DNA of 64,000 bases from Saprospiraceae bacterium (GCA_029251525.1 JAQXDE010000057.1:1-64000); one strand, 5' to 3'. Shown: positions 53,501-62,171, counted from the first letter of the stretch. Notes: generated from the letters alone by a model not told the origin. Translations and numbers: made by a program.

Positions 53501-55205
53501 TGGTGAAAGTAGTGGAACCGCAGCAGTCCAAATGTCAGGAGGATCAATGCCTTATGCATATCAATGGTCAGATGGATCAATGAATTCTGCTGTTCCTGGT
53601 CTGGAAGCTGGAACATATACTGTAACCATAACTGATGCTAATTTATGTGACCAAATTGTGACTGAGGTGATCTTAGAAGATCCAGATAGCATTACAATTG
53701 TTTTTACCGACATCACACCAGTAAGTTGCTTTAATCAACTTATAAATTGTGATGGAGGAGCAACTGCCTTAGCTTCTGGTGGAAATGCACCTTCTGCTAT
53801 TTATACTTTTAACTGGTCTTCTGGCGAAATCGAAGTAGATATGAGTAGTACGGCAAGTCAACTTTGCCAAGGTATGCAAACGGTTGTGGTAACGGATGAA
53901 AATAATTGTTTCAACATTGGAACCGTAGAAATACCTTCTCCAGTACAATTAGGCTTTAACCCACCAGTCCTAAATCAACCAAGCTGTAATGGTAACTCAG
54001 ACGGTTCTATTACTGCAAATGGATCTGGGGGAGTTCCTGCCTATACTTTTTTATGGGACAATGGGACTACCGATATAACTTTGGCGAATATTCCAGCTGG
54101 TGATTATCCAGTAACGGTTACAGATATGAATGGATGTGAATTTGATACGATTTTTACACTAGGTGAACCGGATATTTTAATCGCTTTTACTAGTAATACA
54201 GGAAATGTAACTTGTAGTGGAGAATCAGATGGTTTTATTCAAGTTGATTTTACTGGAGGAAATGGAGATCCAATGACTTATACTTGGTCTGGAGGATTGA
54301 GCAGTACAACAAATTCTGCAACTGAACTATCTTCTGGAGTTTATACCGTCACTGTATCAGACGTTAATGGTTGTTCAGCTGAAGTAAGTCAAGTAATCAC
54401 GGAGCCAATTCCAGTTTTCGGATTTATTCCAACTCCAGATGAACCAATTTGTAATGGTGACCAAACTCTTCTTACTGTAGAAACTGCTGGAGGAGGAGTT
54501 GGTGGACCTTATACTTTCTCTATTGATGGTGGACCTGCACAAAATATTGGAACTGCGATTAGCGTCTTTGCTGGAAATCATGTAATTGAAATTTCTGACG
54601 GAAATGGTTGTACTTATACCGAAAATCTTTTCATCAATGAGCCGCCAGCTATTATTGTAAATCTTGGCCCCGATGTAGAAATTCAATTAGGAGAGTCACT
54701 TCAATTAAATGCAGTTTTATCAGGAAGTAATGTGCCGATTGATTCAATCATTTGGACACCTATGATTTTTGATTCAATCTCTTGTTTGAGTTGTCTAAAT
54801 CCAACGATATCTCCTCTTGATGATCAAACTTATACTGTTGAAATTTTTGACATTAATGGATGTAATGGAAGTGATGATATTTTTATAGAAGTTGATAAAA
54901 ATAGAAATGTTTATATACCAAACGTTTTCACTCCAAACGGAGATGGATACAACGATGAATTCCAAGTATTCTCTGGCCCTGGAGTTACACAAATTAATTC
55001 AATGCAAATATATGATCGGTGGGGAGAAGTGGTTTTCCAAAGAACCAATTTATCACCATCAGCATTCCCGGATATAACAAATGGTTGGGACGGACGATTC
55101 CAAGGGAAAATTATGAACCCTGGTGTTTTTATATATCTAATTGAAGTATCTTTTGATGATGGTATAACTTTGTTATATCGAGGTGATTTAACTTTGCTTC
55201 ATTAA
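50580..55205 (+). CDS. Giant SprB-repeat surface protein with cohesin-like domain and T9SS type B sorting domain
   Basis: A 1541-residue protein from the ATG at 50580 (MLKRLFPITLLTFIATIAFS), whose signal peptide fits better than the start at 50553. The N-terminal 320 residues are beta-rich and unassigned. A cohesin-like domain lies at about 327-455 (FSFQYSIHWDPTILSFANT). Eleven SprB repeats follow at about 464-1357, each opening with a C-x-G-x-x-D/S-G element and closing with TYTVTITDxxGC. The last 100 residues are the gliding-type sorting domain (YIPNVFTPNGDGYNDEF, MQIYDRWGEVVF, GWDGRFQGKIMNPGVFIYL). It is exported by the T9SS; SprB-family proteins act as cell-surface adhesins in gliding and attachment. 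Flanked downstream by a strong terminator. Confidence 0.92.
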   Translation: MLKRLFPITLLTFIATIAFSQNPQPAGIAISNSSNQPEGILACAPGSGNEAGAISLGPFVGSSNDIDFDTMYLCFNDQILIDHDAGSEDFSGDPITSSPSGIGYAVYDCPPSIAFNGELSTIQTDPCLTNNPPPTGGAVLPYIATPPNTTGDILFDNDGGIQNYFNAGAPVLKWFAPITYDSLSVIAGIGFANYEGLPSGPCVDVNEQEAFAVVYLNEITATNLQTSGTLGGSGISNCIGTFDITGGFPEFDSNESYDINITLNGNPTVTGLLVSVINGMAKFQIFEPGLYDISITDGKACPAIFQMDMSGCTALGTNIPDLTALPASTVCVPFYAQNFTDIFSFQYSIHWDPTILSFANTNFVNPDLNNLDLLFGTVGTDALTTSFFYLSGGAASLTVPDGDILFEICFNVLGPVGSTSPITIDGNPTIIDVYDGGNVYLGFVPMAGSVTVVNQSLFNITIIPNNVSCNGLLDGSIDFSINIPSNGNAPFSIGFSEVGNPTNSGSITGINDGEMVTQPGLPAGTYALTIADSSTPPVVDLDTIIIDEPPILGSSISVSQPILCFGDTNGSFTADVIVGGVILSNPGPEYTFLWTPGNITTQTISSVDPALGTYSVTITDGNGCEAIASTTPSQPSDLTVGVMVTDAACSGIDNGEIEAIGTGGVTAGTYSYAWSTNPTQTTQIATNLGIGTYTVTITDDNMCAATASAIVSAATIIFANSVASNVQCNGANDGAIFHAPIVIGTNNGGYSYQWSPNISTISSGSPLTPGTYTTTITDALGCNIDTTITISEPVALMIDGIVNTTDETCAVGGNDGTASVIVTGGTPPQNGNYTYTWSCCIGVDANSVSNVPQGNYIVNIEDDNNCSVTAPFTINPPTPPIIISFDSISVPCPTSTNGELTVNTIDGNTPITSYSWTFPNGSNSNGQTISNLGPGTYTVTVTAADGCVAIDSATLYAPEQLMLVQPLPTNPNCYGESSGTAAVQMSGGSMPYAYQWSDGSMNSAVPGLEAGTYTVTITDANLCDQIVTEVILEDPDSITIVFTDITPVSCFNQLINCDGGATALASGGNAPSAIYTFNWSSGEIEVDMSSTASQLCQGMQTVVVTDENNCFNIGTVEIPSPVQLGFNPPVLNQPSCNGNSDGSITANGSGGVPAYTFLWDNGTTDITLANIPAGDYPVTVTDMNGCEFDTIFTLGEPDILIAFTSNTGNVTCSGESDGFIQVDFTGGNGDPMTYTWSGGLSSTTNSATELSSGVYTVTVSDVNGCSAEVSQVITEPIPVFGFIPTPDEPICNGDQTLLTVETAGGGVGGPYTFSIDGGPAQNIGTAISVFAGNHVIEISDGNGCTYTENLFINEPPAIIVNLGPDVEIQLGESLQLNAVLSGSNVPIDSIIWTPMIFDSISCLSCLNPTISPLDDQTYTVEIFDINGCNGSDDIFIEVDKNRNVYIPNVFTPNGDGYNDEFQVFSGPGVTQINSMQIYDRWGEVVFQRTNLSPSAFPDITNGWDGRFQGKIMNPGVFIYLIEVSFDDGITLLYRGDLTLLH
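51970..54650 (+). repeat. Eleven SprB-type repeats (coding)
   Basis: Tandem coding units of about 65-90 codons. Several share near-identical DNA, such as GGAACATATACTGTTAC or GGAACATATACTGTAAC before ATTACAGATG-like bases, which suggests past duplication or gene conversion within the gene. Confidence 0.8.
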
Positions 55206-55228
55206 GAATGATTAATTTATTGTAAATT

Positions 55229-55279
55229 AAAAGGAGTAGCCTGATTTTCATTAACTGATAATCAGGCTACTCCTTTTTT
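55229..55279. terminator. Bidirectional terminator, 18-bp stem
   Basis: The arms 55229-55246 and 55260-55277 pair perfectly (core GGAGTAGCCTGATT), with A-rich and T-rich ends. It separates the convergent SprB-repeat and histidine-kinase genes. Confidence 0.93.
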
Positions 55280-55323
55280 ACAATCCATTTATCACAAAGA
55301 AACATTTAGTCTCTCTATCGATT

Positions 55324-57519
55324 CTAACTTTCTATTACTTTATTTGATATTCCCATCGGTTTAGGAAAAGTAAAAAAGAATGTGGACCCATTCCCATATT
55401 CTGAATCTACCCAAATCTTTCCTCCCATTCGTTGCATGATTTTATGGCAAATCGCTAGCCCTATACCTGTTCCTTCATAATCAGTTTGAGCATGTAATCT
55501 TTGAAAGATAACAAAAATTCGTTCTTTATATTCTTCCTTTATTCCAATTCCATTATCTTTTATAGCTATTAAATATTCCTTCTCTCTTTCTTCACTTTTA
55601 ATTGAAATTTCAGGAAATGTATCTTTGTTTCTAAACTTAATCGCATTTAGTATAAGATTTTGAAACAGCTGTGAAAGTAACGACGATATTCCTAAAATGG
55701 AAGGTAACTCATCCACTTCCAATTTAGTGTTAGTCTCTTCAATCAACAACCTCAAGTTAGCTTGACAAATTAAAAGAGTATCATTCAAGTTGATCACCTT
55801 TAATTCTTGTGCTCCTCTACCTACCGTCGCATACTTTAATAATCCATCTAGCAAATTATTCATTCGTTCTACCCCATCAGTAACATAATGAAAATAGGCT
55901 TGAGTATTGTCATCTATATCAGAGGCATATTTCCTATTGATAATTTGAGTGTAACTACCTATCATCCTTAGCGGCTCTTTCAAATCATGTGAGGCAACGT
56001 AGGCAAATTGTTTTAATTCTTCGTTCACCTGTGTCAATTGTTCGTTAGCACGTTCTACCTCTTCTTGTTTTTTTAACAGCATAGCTTGTAATTGATTCGC
56101 TTGAGTCAATGCTTCAATCTGTTGTTCCTTTTCCCTAGTAGCAAATGTAATTTCTTGATCTAATATTTGGCGATTCCTTTGTTTTTTCAAATAATCCTCT
56201 TGCTTTTCTGCATATAAACTTTTGAATTGAAAAGCATTTTCAAAATCCTTTTTATCTTTATAAAATTCAGCTAGCAACCGATAACAAGCAATTTCATTTT
56301 CCTCATTCCTTACCTTTTTAGAAATTTCTACTCCTTCTTTTAAATGTAAAATTGCTATTTCAAAATCTCCAGAATGATGGGCTAATTTTGCAAAATTTAA
56401 TACATTGATAGACTTTGCATTGACGTCTCCCAAATCCTCTAATAACTCATTCGCTCGGTCTGAAAAACTCATCGCAGTCTCAAAATCGTTCTCCGCACAA
56501 CTTAATTTCCCTAAATGGGCTAAAGCCAAAGCAATCATTTCGGTATATTGAATTTTTTCAGCAAGTGCCAAAGATTTTTGGAAATGCTTTTTACTCTCCT
56601 TGTAAGATTTCTCTTCAAAATGTATATTCCCAATATTATTAAAAATGATAGTTTTCGTTGTATCTACCAACACTTGATCATATTTTTCAACTACCGCTTG
56701 GTAATTACTTAATGATTCCTTTGGGTTAAATAACCTAGCGTAAATAGTTCCCAGGTTTATTAAATTTTGAGCAGTCTGACGGTCAAATTGAATGGTTTTA
56801 GATTTTTCTAAACTAGAATAAAAATATTCAATCGCAGATTTATAGTCTAAATTTGTTGCATAATAAATACCTAAATTACTTGTCGCTATAATTTCTTTTT
56901 CAATATCTCCATGTGCTTGACTGATCGATAAAACTTCTTCTCCGTATTCAAGTATTTTATTATAATCTTGCTGCTTGATTCGGATTTTGCAAAGCAAGTT
57001 ATAGGCCTTAGCTTTTAAGATTGGTTTTTCTATTCCCTTTAACAACGTCAAGCTTTTATTAGTTAATTTAGCTGCTTCACTAAATTGATTTTTCAATATA
57101 AAAACCTGAACCTTAGCTAATAGAGATTGGACTATCCCTGAAATATTATTTTCCTTTTGACCTTTTTGAAGTGCTAATTCAGCATATTTTTGAGCTTGCC
57201 CTACATCTATTTTCAACAAATAAATCTCACTCTTTGCCAAAAAGAAGTGCAATATTTCATTTTTATCTATCAACGATTCATCTATGGTATCTAGAACTTC
57301 AAAAGCCTTGAAAAAATATTGGTTATCTCCACCAAAGTGTCCTATTGTGCCATAAATTTTTGAAATAAATATTTTGGAAGATATTACCTGTTGTATAGAT
57401 TTATTTTCCTTAGCTTGATTCAAAATAACTTTAGCTGAATCCAATGCTACTTTTAAATCTTTTTGTAAAAAAGAAATTTTAGATTTTTCTAAGGTTGGAA
57501 TAATCGGCAGGGTGTTCAT
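55324..57519 (-). CDS. Cytoplasmic TPR-histidine kinase (orphan)
   Basis: A 731-residue protein without signal peptide or membrane helix. Residues 1-430 are about ten TPR repeats (for example NLGIYYATNLDYKSAIEYFY, NIGNIHFEEKSYKESKKHF). A coiled coil (about 435-500) leads to the HisKA domain with ASHDLKEPLRMIGSY (phospho-His511). The ATPase domain is complete: N-box LFQNLILNAIKF, G1 KDNGIGI and G2 YEGTGIGLAICHKIMQRMGG. It senses through the TPR region, probably by protein-protein contact, and needs a response regulator, none of which is encoded beside it. TPR kinases of this build are frequent in Bacteroidota. Confidence 0.92.
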   Translation of the reverse strand: MNTLPIIPTLEKSKISFLQKDLKVALDSAKVILNQAKENKSIQQVISSKIFISKIYGTIGHFGGDNQYFFKAFEVLDTIDESLIDKNEILHFFLAKSEIYLLKIDVGQAQKYAELALQKGQKENNISGIVQSLLAKVQVFILKNQFSEAAKLTNKSLTLLKGIEKPILKAKAYNLLCKIRIKQQDYNKILEYGEEVLSISQAHGDIEKEIIATSNLGIYYATNLDYKSAIEYFYSSLEKSKTIQFDRQTAQNLINLGTIYARLFNPKESLSNYQAVVEKYDQVLVDTTKTIIFNNIGNIHFEEKSYKESKKHFQKSLALAEKIQYTEMIALALAHLGKLSCAENDFETAMSFSDRANELLEDLGDVNAKSINVLNFAKLAHHSGDFEIAILHLKEGVEISKKVRNEENEIACYRLLAEFYKDKKDFENAFQFKSLYAEKQEDYLKKQRNRQILDQEITFATREKEQQIEALTQANQLQAMLLKKQEEVERANEQLTQVNEELKQFAYVASHDLKEPLRMIGSYTQIINRKYASDIDDNTQAYFHYVTDGVERMNNLLDGLLKYATVGRGAQELKVINLNDTLLICQANLRLLIEETNTKLEVDELPSILGISSLLSQLFQNLILNAIKFRNKDTFPEISIKSEEREKEYLIAIKDNGIGIKEEYKERIFVIFQRLHAQTDYEGTGIGLAICHKIMQRMGGKIWVDSEYGNGSTFFFTFPKPMGISNKVIES

Positions 57520-57601
57520 TGGAATAAAGGGATTTGTAGACTATAAAAATTATGTATTACCTCAATTTAAAACAAGTAATCTTTTATCTATTAAATAATT
57601 A

Positions 57602-58261
57602 CTACTGAGTAGTATCCTTTTTCTCTACTGATACTTGCTTTGGTTTTTCTCTCTCAGTATCTACGATTCCGTGTAATTCTAATTTTATAGATCTTCTATA
57701 ATTTGTTAAAACCTTAATTGTAGGAACTTGCCTCCCAAGTTTTCCAGCACTTTTAAAGGTAACTGAAATACTACCTTCCTCACCTGGAGCGATATTTTTT
57801 TTTGGATAAATAGGAACAGTACAGCCACAAGAAGGCTCAACCCTTTCAATAATTAAGTCATCATTTCCAACATTTTTAAAATGAAAATCATGTTTAACCT
57901 CATCCCCTTGCATTATAAAACCAAAATCAAATACTTTTTCTGGAAAATACATTTTGGCTCTTTTCTTAGGTATTTTTTTGATTATTTTCTTTTCCTCTTT
58001 TTTAGTAACACTTTTTCTCAATTCTACCCTTTCTGCTATCTCTCCTTTAGGATATTCCTCTTTTTTTGCAGTTACTCCAGTCGCTTTTTCAACATCCTCA
58101 TTAGAAATTACTACGACTTTTCGTTTATTTAGAATTACCGCTTCATCAGAATTATCATTTGCTTTATGATTAGAGGAATTACCTTTACCGCAAGAACCAA
58201 ATAATATCATGATTGAAAAAACTAAACTCAAGGATTTGAGTACTCTTTTGATTTGTATCAT
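57602..58261 (-). CDS. DUF1573 lipoprotein
   Basis: A 219-residue protein. The signal peptide ends in the lipobox FGSC, so the protein is lipidated. A charged, lysine-rich linker (about 30-105) leads to the DUF1573 domain: KVFDFGFIMQGDEVKHDFHF, RVEPSCGCTVPIYPKK and IAPGEEGSISVTFKSAGKLG, an Ig-like ASH/MSP-type fold with the conserved CGC. Function unproven; such proteins are common in the Bacteroidota cell envelope. It lies 82 bases upstream of the TPR kinase in the same direction, possibly co-transcribed. Confidence 0.9.
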   Translation of the reverse strand: MIQIKRVLKSLSLVFSIMILFGSCGKGNSSNHKANDNSDEAVILNKRKVVVISNEDVEKATGVTAKKEEYPKGEIAERVELRKSVTKKEEKKIIKKIPKKRAKMYFPEKVFDFGFIMQGDEVKHDFHFKNVGNDDLIIERVEPSCGCTVPIYPKKNIAPGEEGSISVTFKSAGKLGRQVPTIKVLTNYRRSIKLELHGIVDTEREKPKQVSVEKKDTTQ

Positions 58262-58372
58262 AAAAAATTGCCTTTAGGGGAATTGAGATTATTTTCATTC
58301 CCCCAAAAATAGTGATTATTGAATTATTATTGGAAAATAATGGAATTAAATAGCAGTATTACATTAAACCGT

Positions 58373-58402
58373 TTTACTAGTTTTTCTGTAAAAACTAGTA
58401 AA
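58373..58402. promoter_or_regulatory. Perfect 13-bp A/T-rich hairpin upstream of DUF1573
   Basis: TTTACTAGTTTTT (58373-58385) pairs perfectly with AAAAACTAGTAAA (58390-58402) around CTGT. It sits 110 bases ahead of the DUF1573 start, beyond the neighbouring terminator, and could be an operator or leader hairpin. Confidence 0.4.
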
Positions 58403-58447
58403 TACCATCTTCTAATTATTGCCACTTTACCCGTAATAGTTTTTCCA

Positions 58448-58495
58448 AAAAAAATCACGTTTTACATCCACTTGGATATAAAACGTGATTTTTTT
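58448..58495 (-). terminator. Terminator of the LamG T9SS-B gene
   Basis: A 17-bp perfect stem (58448-58464 with 58479-58495; core ATCACGTTTTA) with an inner 5-bp extension past one mismatch. A T-run follows on the minus strand, 45 bases downstream of the stop at 58540. Confidence 0.9.
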
Positions 58496-58539
58496 ATTCA
58501 GAGAATTATCTTTTAGATTTTATTTATCAAATAAAATCA

Positions 58540-59820
58540 TCACCTCAGAACCGTCAGGCTTCCTAATTCTATTTTTTCTTCACCCTGACAATTATAAACA
58601 ATACGATAAACGCAGACTCCCGGATTTATCTTTTTCCCATTAAAATCTCCCGCCCATTGATCAAAAACATTTTCAGTATAAAATACTCTACCTCCCCATC
58701 GGTCAAAAATTTCAAATGAAATAAAATTAACAATAGCATATGGATTACTAATAAAATATGTATCATTCACTCCATCTCCATTAGGTGTAAATGCTTCTGG
58801 TAAAAGTATATTATCACAATTCAAGCTATCCGCATCAATCACCCGAATACTAATGGTATCTCTTGCTATACAACCTCCTATGGAATCAGAATCAATTATC
58901 GATAAAACATAAGTCCCATCTTCTGGAGGTGAAATCGTTGCATTGGGATTAGTTGGGTCATCTACTCCATAAAATGGATCTGCTGGAGACCAACTAAACT
59001 CATCTGAACAAGTTGGACTAGTAAAAATATCAACTGAAGTGCCCTCAATAATTAAAGTGTCTCTTCTATTACCAATCAAATCTGCATCATAGGCGAACTC
59101 TTCGACCTCAGATAATGGAACCGCACGATTATATACTCGCAAATCATCTATATATCCTGAAAATGGAAAGTCTACTGTTCCGGCACATGGTCCATAACCC
59201 AATATAAATTCTTCTTCATTTTTTGGATTCAAAATCCCAACAGTGGGCTTTTCGCCAATTAATACACCATCTGCATAAAAGGAAACGCGATTGCCTTTTT
59301 TGATCAAAACGATATGGTGCCAGCATCTATCATCGTTTAATTTTCCTGCTATTGTAACATTCTTAATTGCATCTTCTCCTACGAAAGCAGTTATAAAATT
59401 TGTAGCTCCTGTGTACCGAATAGAAATGCCATTATCATCGTTACAGTTCGCCATTTTTGAAAGAATTGTCCGATTACCATTATAATCTGTAACTTTAAAA
59501 AACATGCTTATCGTAAAATCATCATCATCAAAATAATTATCATAATTACCTATCAACAAAATTTTATCTTCAAACTCCATTCCACTCATAGAAGGTGATT
59601 CATATGATCCTTCCATCACTAATGCTGAATCCTTTACACCACAAGCACAACCAATTCCATTGGCAAATCCAGTTTGAAAATCAGGAAATGCAGAATTATT
59701 AATTCCAGTTACGTCGACAATATCACCACATTGGTCAAACGTAAAATGTGCTACTAACCCGCTTTGAGCATTGATCTGGAAGCTTAGAAAAACCAGAATA
59801 AACAAGGAAAAATATTTCAT
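58540..59820 (-). CDS. LamG-domain surface protein with T9SS type B sorting domain
   Basis: A 426-residue protein from the ATG at 59820 (MKYFSLFILVFLSFQINAQ, a good signal peptide). The frame from 59892 adds 24 implausible residues. A LamG/concanavalin-like domain spans about 20-240: GLVAHFTFDQCGD, GIGCACGVKDSALVMEG, WHHIVLIKKGNRVSFYADGV, GYIDDLRVYNRAVPLSEVEE. A short PKD-like part follows, then the gliding-type C-terminal domain (LPEAFTPNGDGVNDTYF, EIFDRWGGRVFYTE, GDFNGKKINPGVCVYRI). It is likely a sugar- or protein-binding surface protein exported by the T9SS. Its LamG part is paralogous to the gene at 60582-61328. Confidence 0.9.
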   Translation of the reverse strand: MKYFSLFILVFLSFQINAQSGLVAHFTFDQCGDIVDVTGINNSAFPDFQTGFANGIGCACGVKDSALVMEGSYESPSMSGMEFEDKILLIGNYDNYFDDDDFTISMFFKVTDYNGNRTILSKMANCNDDNGISIRYTGATNFITAFVGEDAIKNVTIAGKLNDDRCWHHIVLIKKGNRVSFYADGVLIGEKPTVGILNPKNEEEFILGYGPCAGTVDFPFSGYIDDLRVYNRAVPLSEVEEFAYDADLIGNRRDTLIIEGTSVDIFTSPTCSDEFSWSPADPFYGVDDPTNPNATISPPEDGTYVLSIIDSDSIGGCIARDTISIRVIDADSLNCDNILLPEAFTPNGDGVNDTYFISNPYAIVNFISFEIFDRWGGRVFYTENVFDQWAGDFNGKKINPGVCVYRIVYNCQGEEKIELGSLTVLR

Positions 59821-59989
59821 CGACAATTGATATTTTAAATTTTTATGGTGCCCTCTTTTTTTTACAAAAAACGCTATTAACGCCCTGGACACTGACTATA
59901 TTTAGACTTTCTTTCCAACCAAATAAAAACGATTATTATTAATTTTTTATTGGAAAAAATCAGCGTTATAAATAATCTGTTCTAATTAG

Positions 59990-60029
59990 TAGAAAAAAGG
60001 GCAAAAATTAACCCTCTTTCTATTTTTTT
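59990..60029. terminator. Imperfect hairpin after the YbaB gene
   Basis: TAGAAAAAAGGG (59990-60001) pairs imperfectly with CCCTCTTTCTA (60012-60022), followed by seven T on plus; on minus the trailing arm is CCCTTTTTTCTA. It is suited to ending the YbaB transcript. Confidence 0.55.
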
Positions 60030-60059
60030 GAAAATTGTTAGTAATGTTTATTACTCAAA

Positions 60060-60377
60060 CTACGAACCAAAAAGGTCTCCTAGACCACCTAATCCTGGAG
60101 GCATCATATCTTTCATCATTTTTTGTGACTCAATAGCTTCTTGTTCTACTGCTCTTTCTAAAACTCTGTTAATCGCCCCCATCAATAGATCTTCTAATTG
60201 GTCCATATCTTCCAAATCAATTGCTTCTTTCTTGATTGAAATATTGGTGATTTCTCGATTAGCATTAGCAGTTACTTGAATAGATCCATCAGCTTCTTCA
60301 GTCAAAATAATAGTGCTTAACTTTTCTTTCATCGCGTTTTGCTTTTCCTCCATATTTCCTAAAATATCTCCAAACAT
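60060..60377 (-). CDS. YbaB/EbfC nucleoid-associated protein
   Basis: A 105-residue protein with the YbaB signature: a central beta-sheet (LSTIILTEEADGSIQVTANA, REITNISIKKEAID) between helices, with a short MPPGLGGLGDLFG tail. The N-terminal helix (GNMEEKQNAMKEKL) is shorter than in E. coli YbaB. It forms dimers that bind DNA with little sequence preference and is usually encoded near recR or dnaX, but neither is here. It sits alone between two LamG paralogues on the same strand. Confidence 0.9.
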   Translation of the reverse strand: MFGDILGNMEEKQNAMKEKLSTIILTEEADGSIQVTANANREITNISIKKEAIDLEDMDQLEDLLMGAINRVLERAVEQEAIESQKMMKDMMPPGLGGLGDLFGS

Positions 60378-60553
60378 TATTTTTATTTTTTAGATTAACA
60401 ATAGACATCCGACAATTCCTGACGAAAAAGTATCGTTTGATTTTTTAATTAAAATTTGATAATACAATTTTATACAAAGGTAGTTGCTTTGATTGGAATA
60501 AATAAATTTAAGGATTTGATTTTTCGCAAACCGATTTAAGTAATTCTCCCATT

Positions 60554-60570
60554 AAAAAACCTCAACAAGG
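60554..60570 (-). terminator. Weak hairpin after the LamG gene
   Basis: On minus, CCTT-GTT-GAGG is followed by six T, just after the stop at 60582. A four-base-pair stem with one wobble pair, so a weak call. Confidence 0.3.
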
Positions 60571-60581
60571 CATGACCTATA

Positions 60582-61328
60582 CTAAAATATACAATCAGAA
60601 TATATTTTTTCAATTGGAGTCAATGAATAGATTGTCTCTACTTCTTGCTCTGAAATTGCTCGATCATATACTCTCACTTCATCTAAAATTCCCTTAAACC
60701 GTTGCACCTTCCCGTCAAGACAAGGAGAGTTAGAAAATGACAAAATGGCATCATTACTCAAATCTACTCCACTACATCTCATAACAGACTTTTGCAAAAT
60801 ACCATTGATATAGGAATGTGCTTCTTGACCTTCTCGGACTAAGGTGATGTGATACCAACCTCCTCCTTCTATGTCTAAAGAGATGTCTTTGTATTTTTTA
60901 TATTCATTTTGTTGCACTGATGTTTCAATCTTTTTCTGATTTCTATTTAGTAAGAAATCCAAAACGAAATCTTTTCCACAATTTTCTCTTTTACTAAATA
61001 GGCTTTGTTGATAAAATGAATATTGATCTGTTCGAATAAAATAACTCAGAGTGAAATCAGAGGTCGTAAAATACCGATTGACTATACCATGAAATTCTAT
61101 GTAATCATTGATACCATCCAAAAGCAAACCATCATTTTCAATTCCACACCAACAAGTTATTTCACCAAAAAGTAATCCATCAGAACCATTTCCGCTGATA
61201 TCACGAGCATCACAATCATTAAAATTATAATGAGCTACTAAACCATCTTGAAGGGAAATTGTCTCTGAATTATCTACAAAAGAAAGATGAAGAATTGTCA
61301 AAAGAAAAAAGAAGAATGTTTGTTTCAT
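60582..61328 (-). CDS. Secreted LamG-domain protein without sorting domain
   Basis: A 248-residue protein. Signal peptide MKQTFFFFLLTILHLSFVDN. The rest is one LamG domain closely matching the paralogue at 58540-59820: GLVAHYNFNDCDARDISGNG, EITCWCGIENDGLLLDG, WYHITLVREGQEAHSYINGI, GILDEVRVYDRAISEQEVE. It ends 15 residues after the domain (PIEKIYSDCIF) and lacks a T9SS sorting domain, so it would stay in the periplasm or leave by another route. It may be a truncated copy of the longer paralogue. Starts 37 bases downstream of murQ and may be co-transcribed with it. Confidence 0.82.
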   Translation of the reverse strand: MKQTFFFFLLTILHLSFVDNSETISLQDGLVAHYNFNDCDARDISGNGSDGLLFGEITCWCGIENDGLLLDGINDYIEFHGIVNRYFTTSDFTLSYFIRTDQYSFYQQSLFSKRENCGKDFVLDFLLNRNQKKIETSVQQNEYKKYKDISLDIEGGGWYHITLVREGQEAHSYINGILQKSVMRCSGVDLSNDAILSFSNSPCLDGKVQRFKGILDEVRVYDRAISEQEVETIYSLTPIEKIYSDCIF

Positions 61329-61334
61329 GGTTTA

Positions 61335-61364
61335 AGTATTTCTAATTAAGATACTAGAAATACT
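61335..61364 (-). terminator. Hairpin immediately after murQ
   Basis: AGTATTTCTA (61335-61344) pairs perfectly with TAGAAATACT (61355-61364) around ten bases, starting directly after the murQ stop. The following T-tract is short, so it may only attenuate read-through into the LamG gene. Confidence 0.45.
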
Positions 61365-62171
61365 CTATTTATCAAAATACTCAATCGCTTTCCTAACACT
61401 TCCATACTTTTCCAACAATGCTTTTGCATCAATTCTAGAAACACCAATTTCATTTTGAATAATATTAATTCCACGCTCCCACAATTTATCATTGGATAAT
61501 CGCATGTCGACCATCTTATTCCCTTCTACCCTACCCAATTGAATCATTACCGATGTACTAATCATATTAAGAACCATTTTTTGAGCTGTTCCAGCTTTCA
61601 TTCTTGAACTTCCTGTAATGAACTCTGGACCGACAATAACTTCAATTGGGAAATCCGCTGCACCTGCTAATGGACTTTCCAAATTACACGTAATACAGCC
61701 TGTGACGATTCCATTCTTTTGAGCATCTCTTAATCCATGAATAACATAAGGAGTTGTGCCACTTGCGGCAATGCCAATTATTATATCTTTTTCATTTATT
61801 TGATATTTAGCTAAATCCTTCCAAGCCATTTCCTTATCATCTTCTGCATTTTCTACTGCATTTCGAATAGCAGTATCTCCTCCTGCAATTAAACCAACAA
61901 CCCAATCAGCAGAAATGCCAAAAGTGGGAGGACATTCCGATGCATCCAAAATACCAAGTCGGCCACTAGTCCCTGCTCCTAAGTAAAATAATCGTCCACC
62001 ATTTTTCATATTCTGCACAATGATGTTTACAAGAGTTTCTATCTGTGAAATAGTTTTTTTCACAGCGAAAGCTACCGTTTGATCTTCAGCATTAATGTTT
62101 TCCAATAATTCCTGTGTAGACATCTTTTCTAAATGTTGATATTTAGAGTTTTCTTCTGTAATTTTTACCAT
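61365..62171 (-). CDS. murQ: N-acetylmuramic acid 6-phosphate etherase
   Basis: A 268-residue SIS-domain enzyme that removes the lactyl ether from MurNAc-6-phosphate to give GlcNAc-6-phosphate, in peptidoglycan recycling. The signature GRLFYLGAGTSGRLGILDASE is followed by CPPTFG. IIIGIAASGTTPYVIHGLRD and GPEFITGSSRMKAGTAQKMV are the second SIS-type loop and the active-site helix. It is slightly shorter than the E. coli enzyme at the C-terminus. It is cytoplasmic. No MurNAc kinase or permease is encoded beside it. It is divergent from the DUF3299-like gene, sharing a 75-base spacer. Confidence 0.95.
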   Translation of the reverse strand: MVKITEENSKYQHLEKMSTQELLENINAEDQTVAFAVKKTISQIETLVNIIVQNMKNGGRLFYLGAGTSGRLGILDASECPPTFGISADWVVGLIAGGDTAIRNAVENAEDDKEMAWKDLAKYQINEKDIIIGIAASGTTPYVIHGLRDAQKNGIVTGCITCNLESPLAGAADFPIEVIVGPEFITGSSRMKAGTAQKMVLNMISTSVMIQLGRVEGNKMVDMRLSNDKLWERGINIIQNEIGVSRIDAKALLEKYGSVRKAIEYFDK

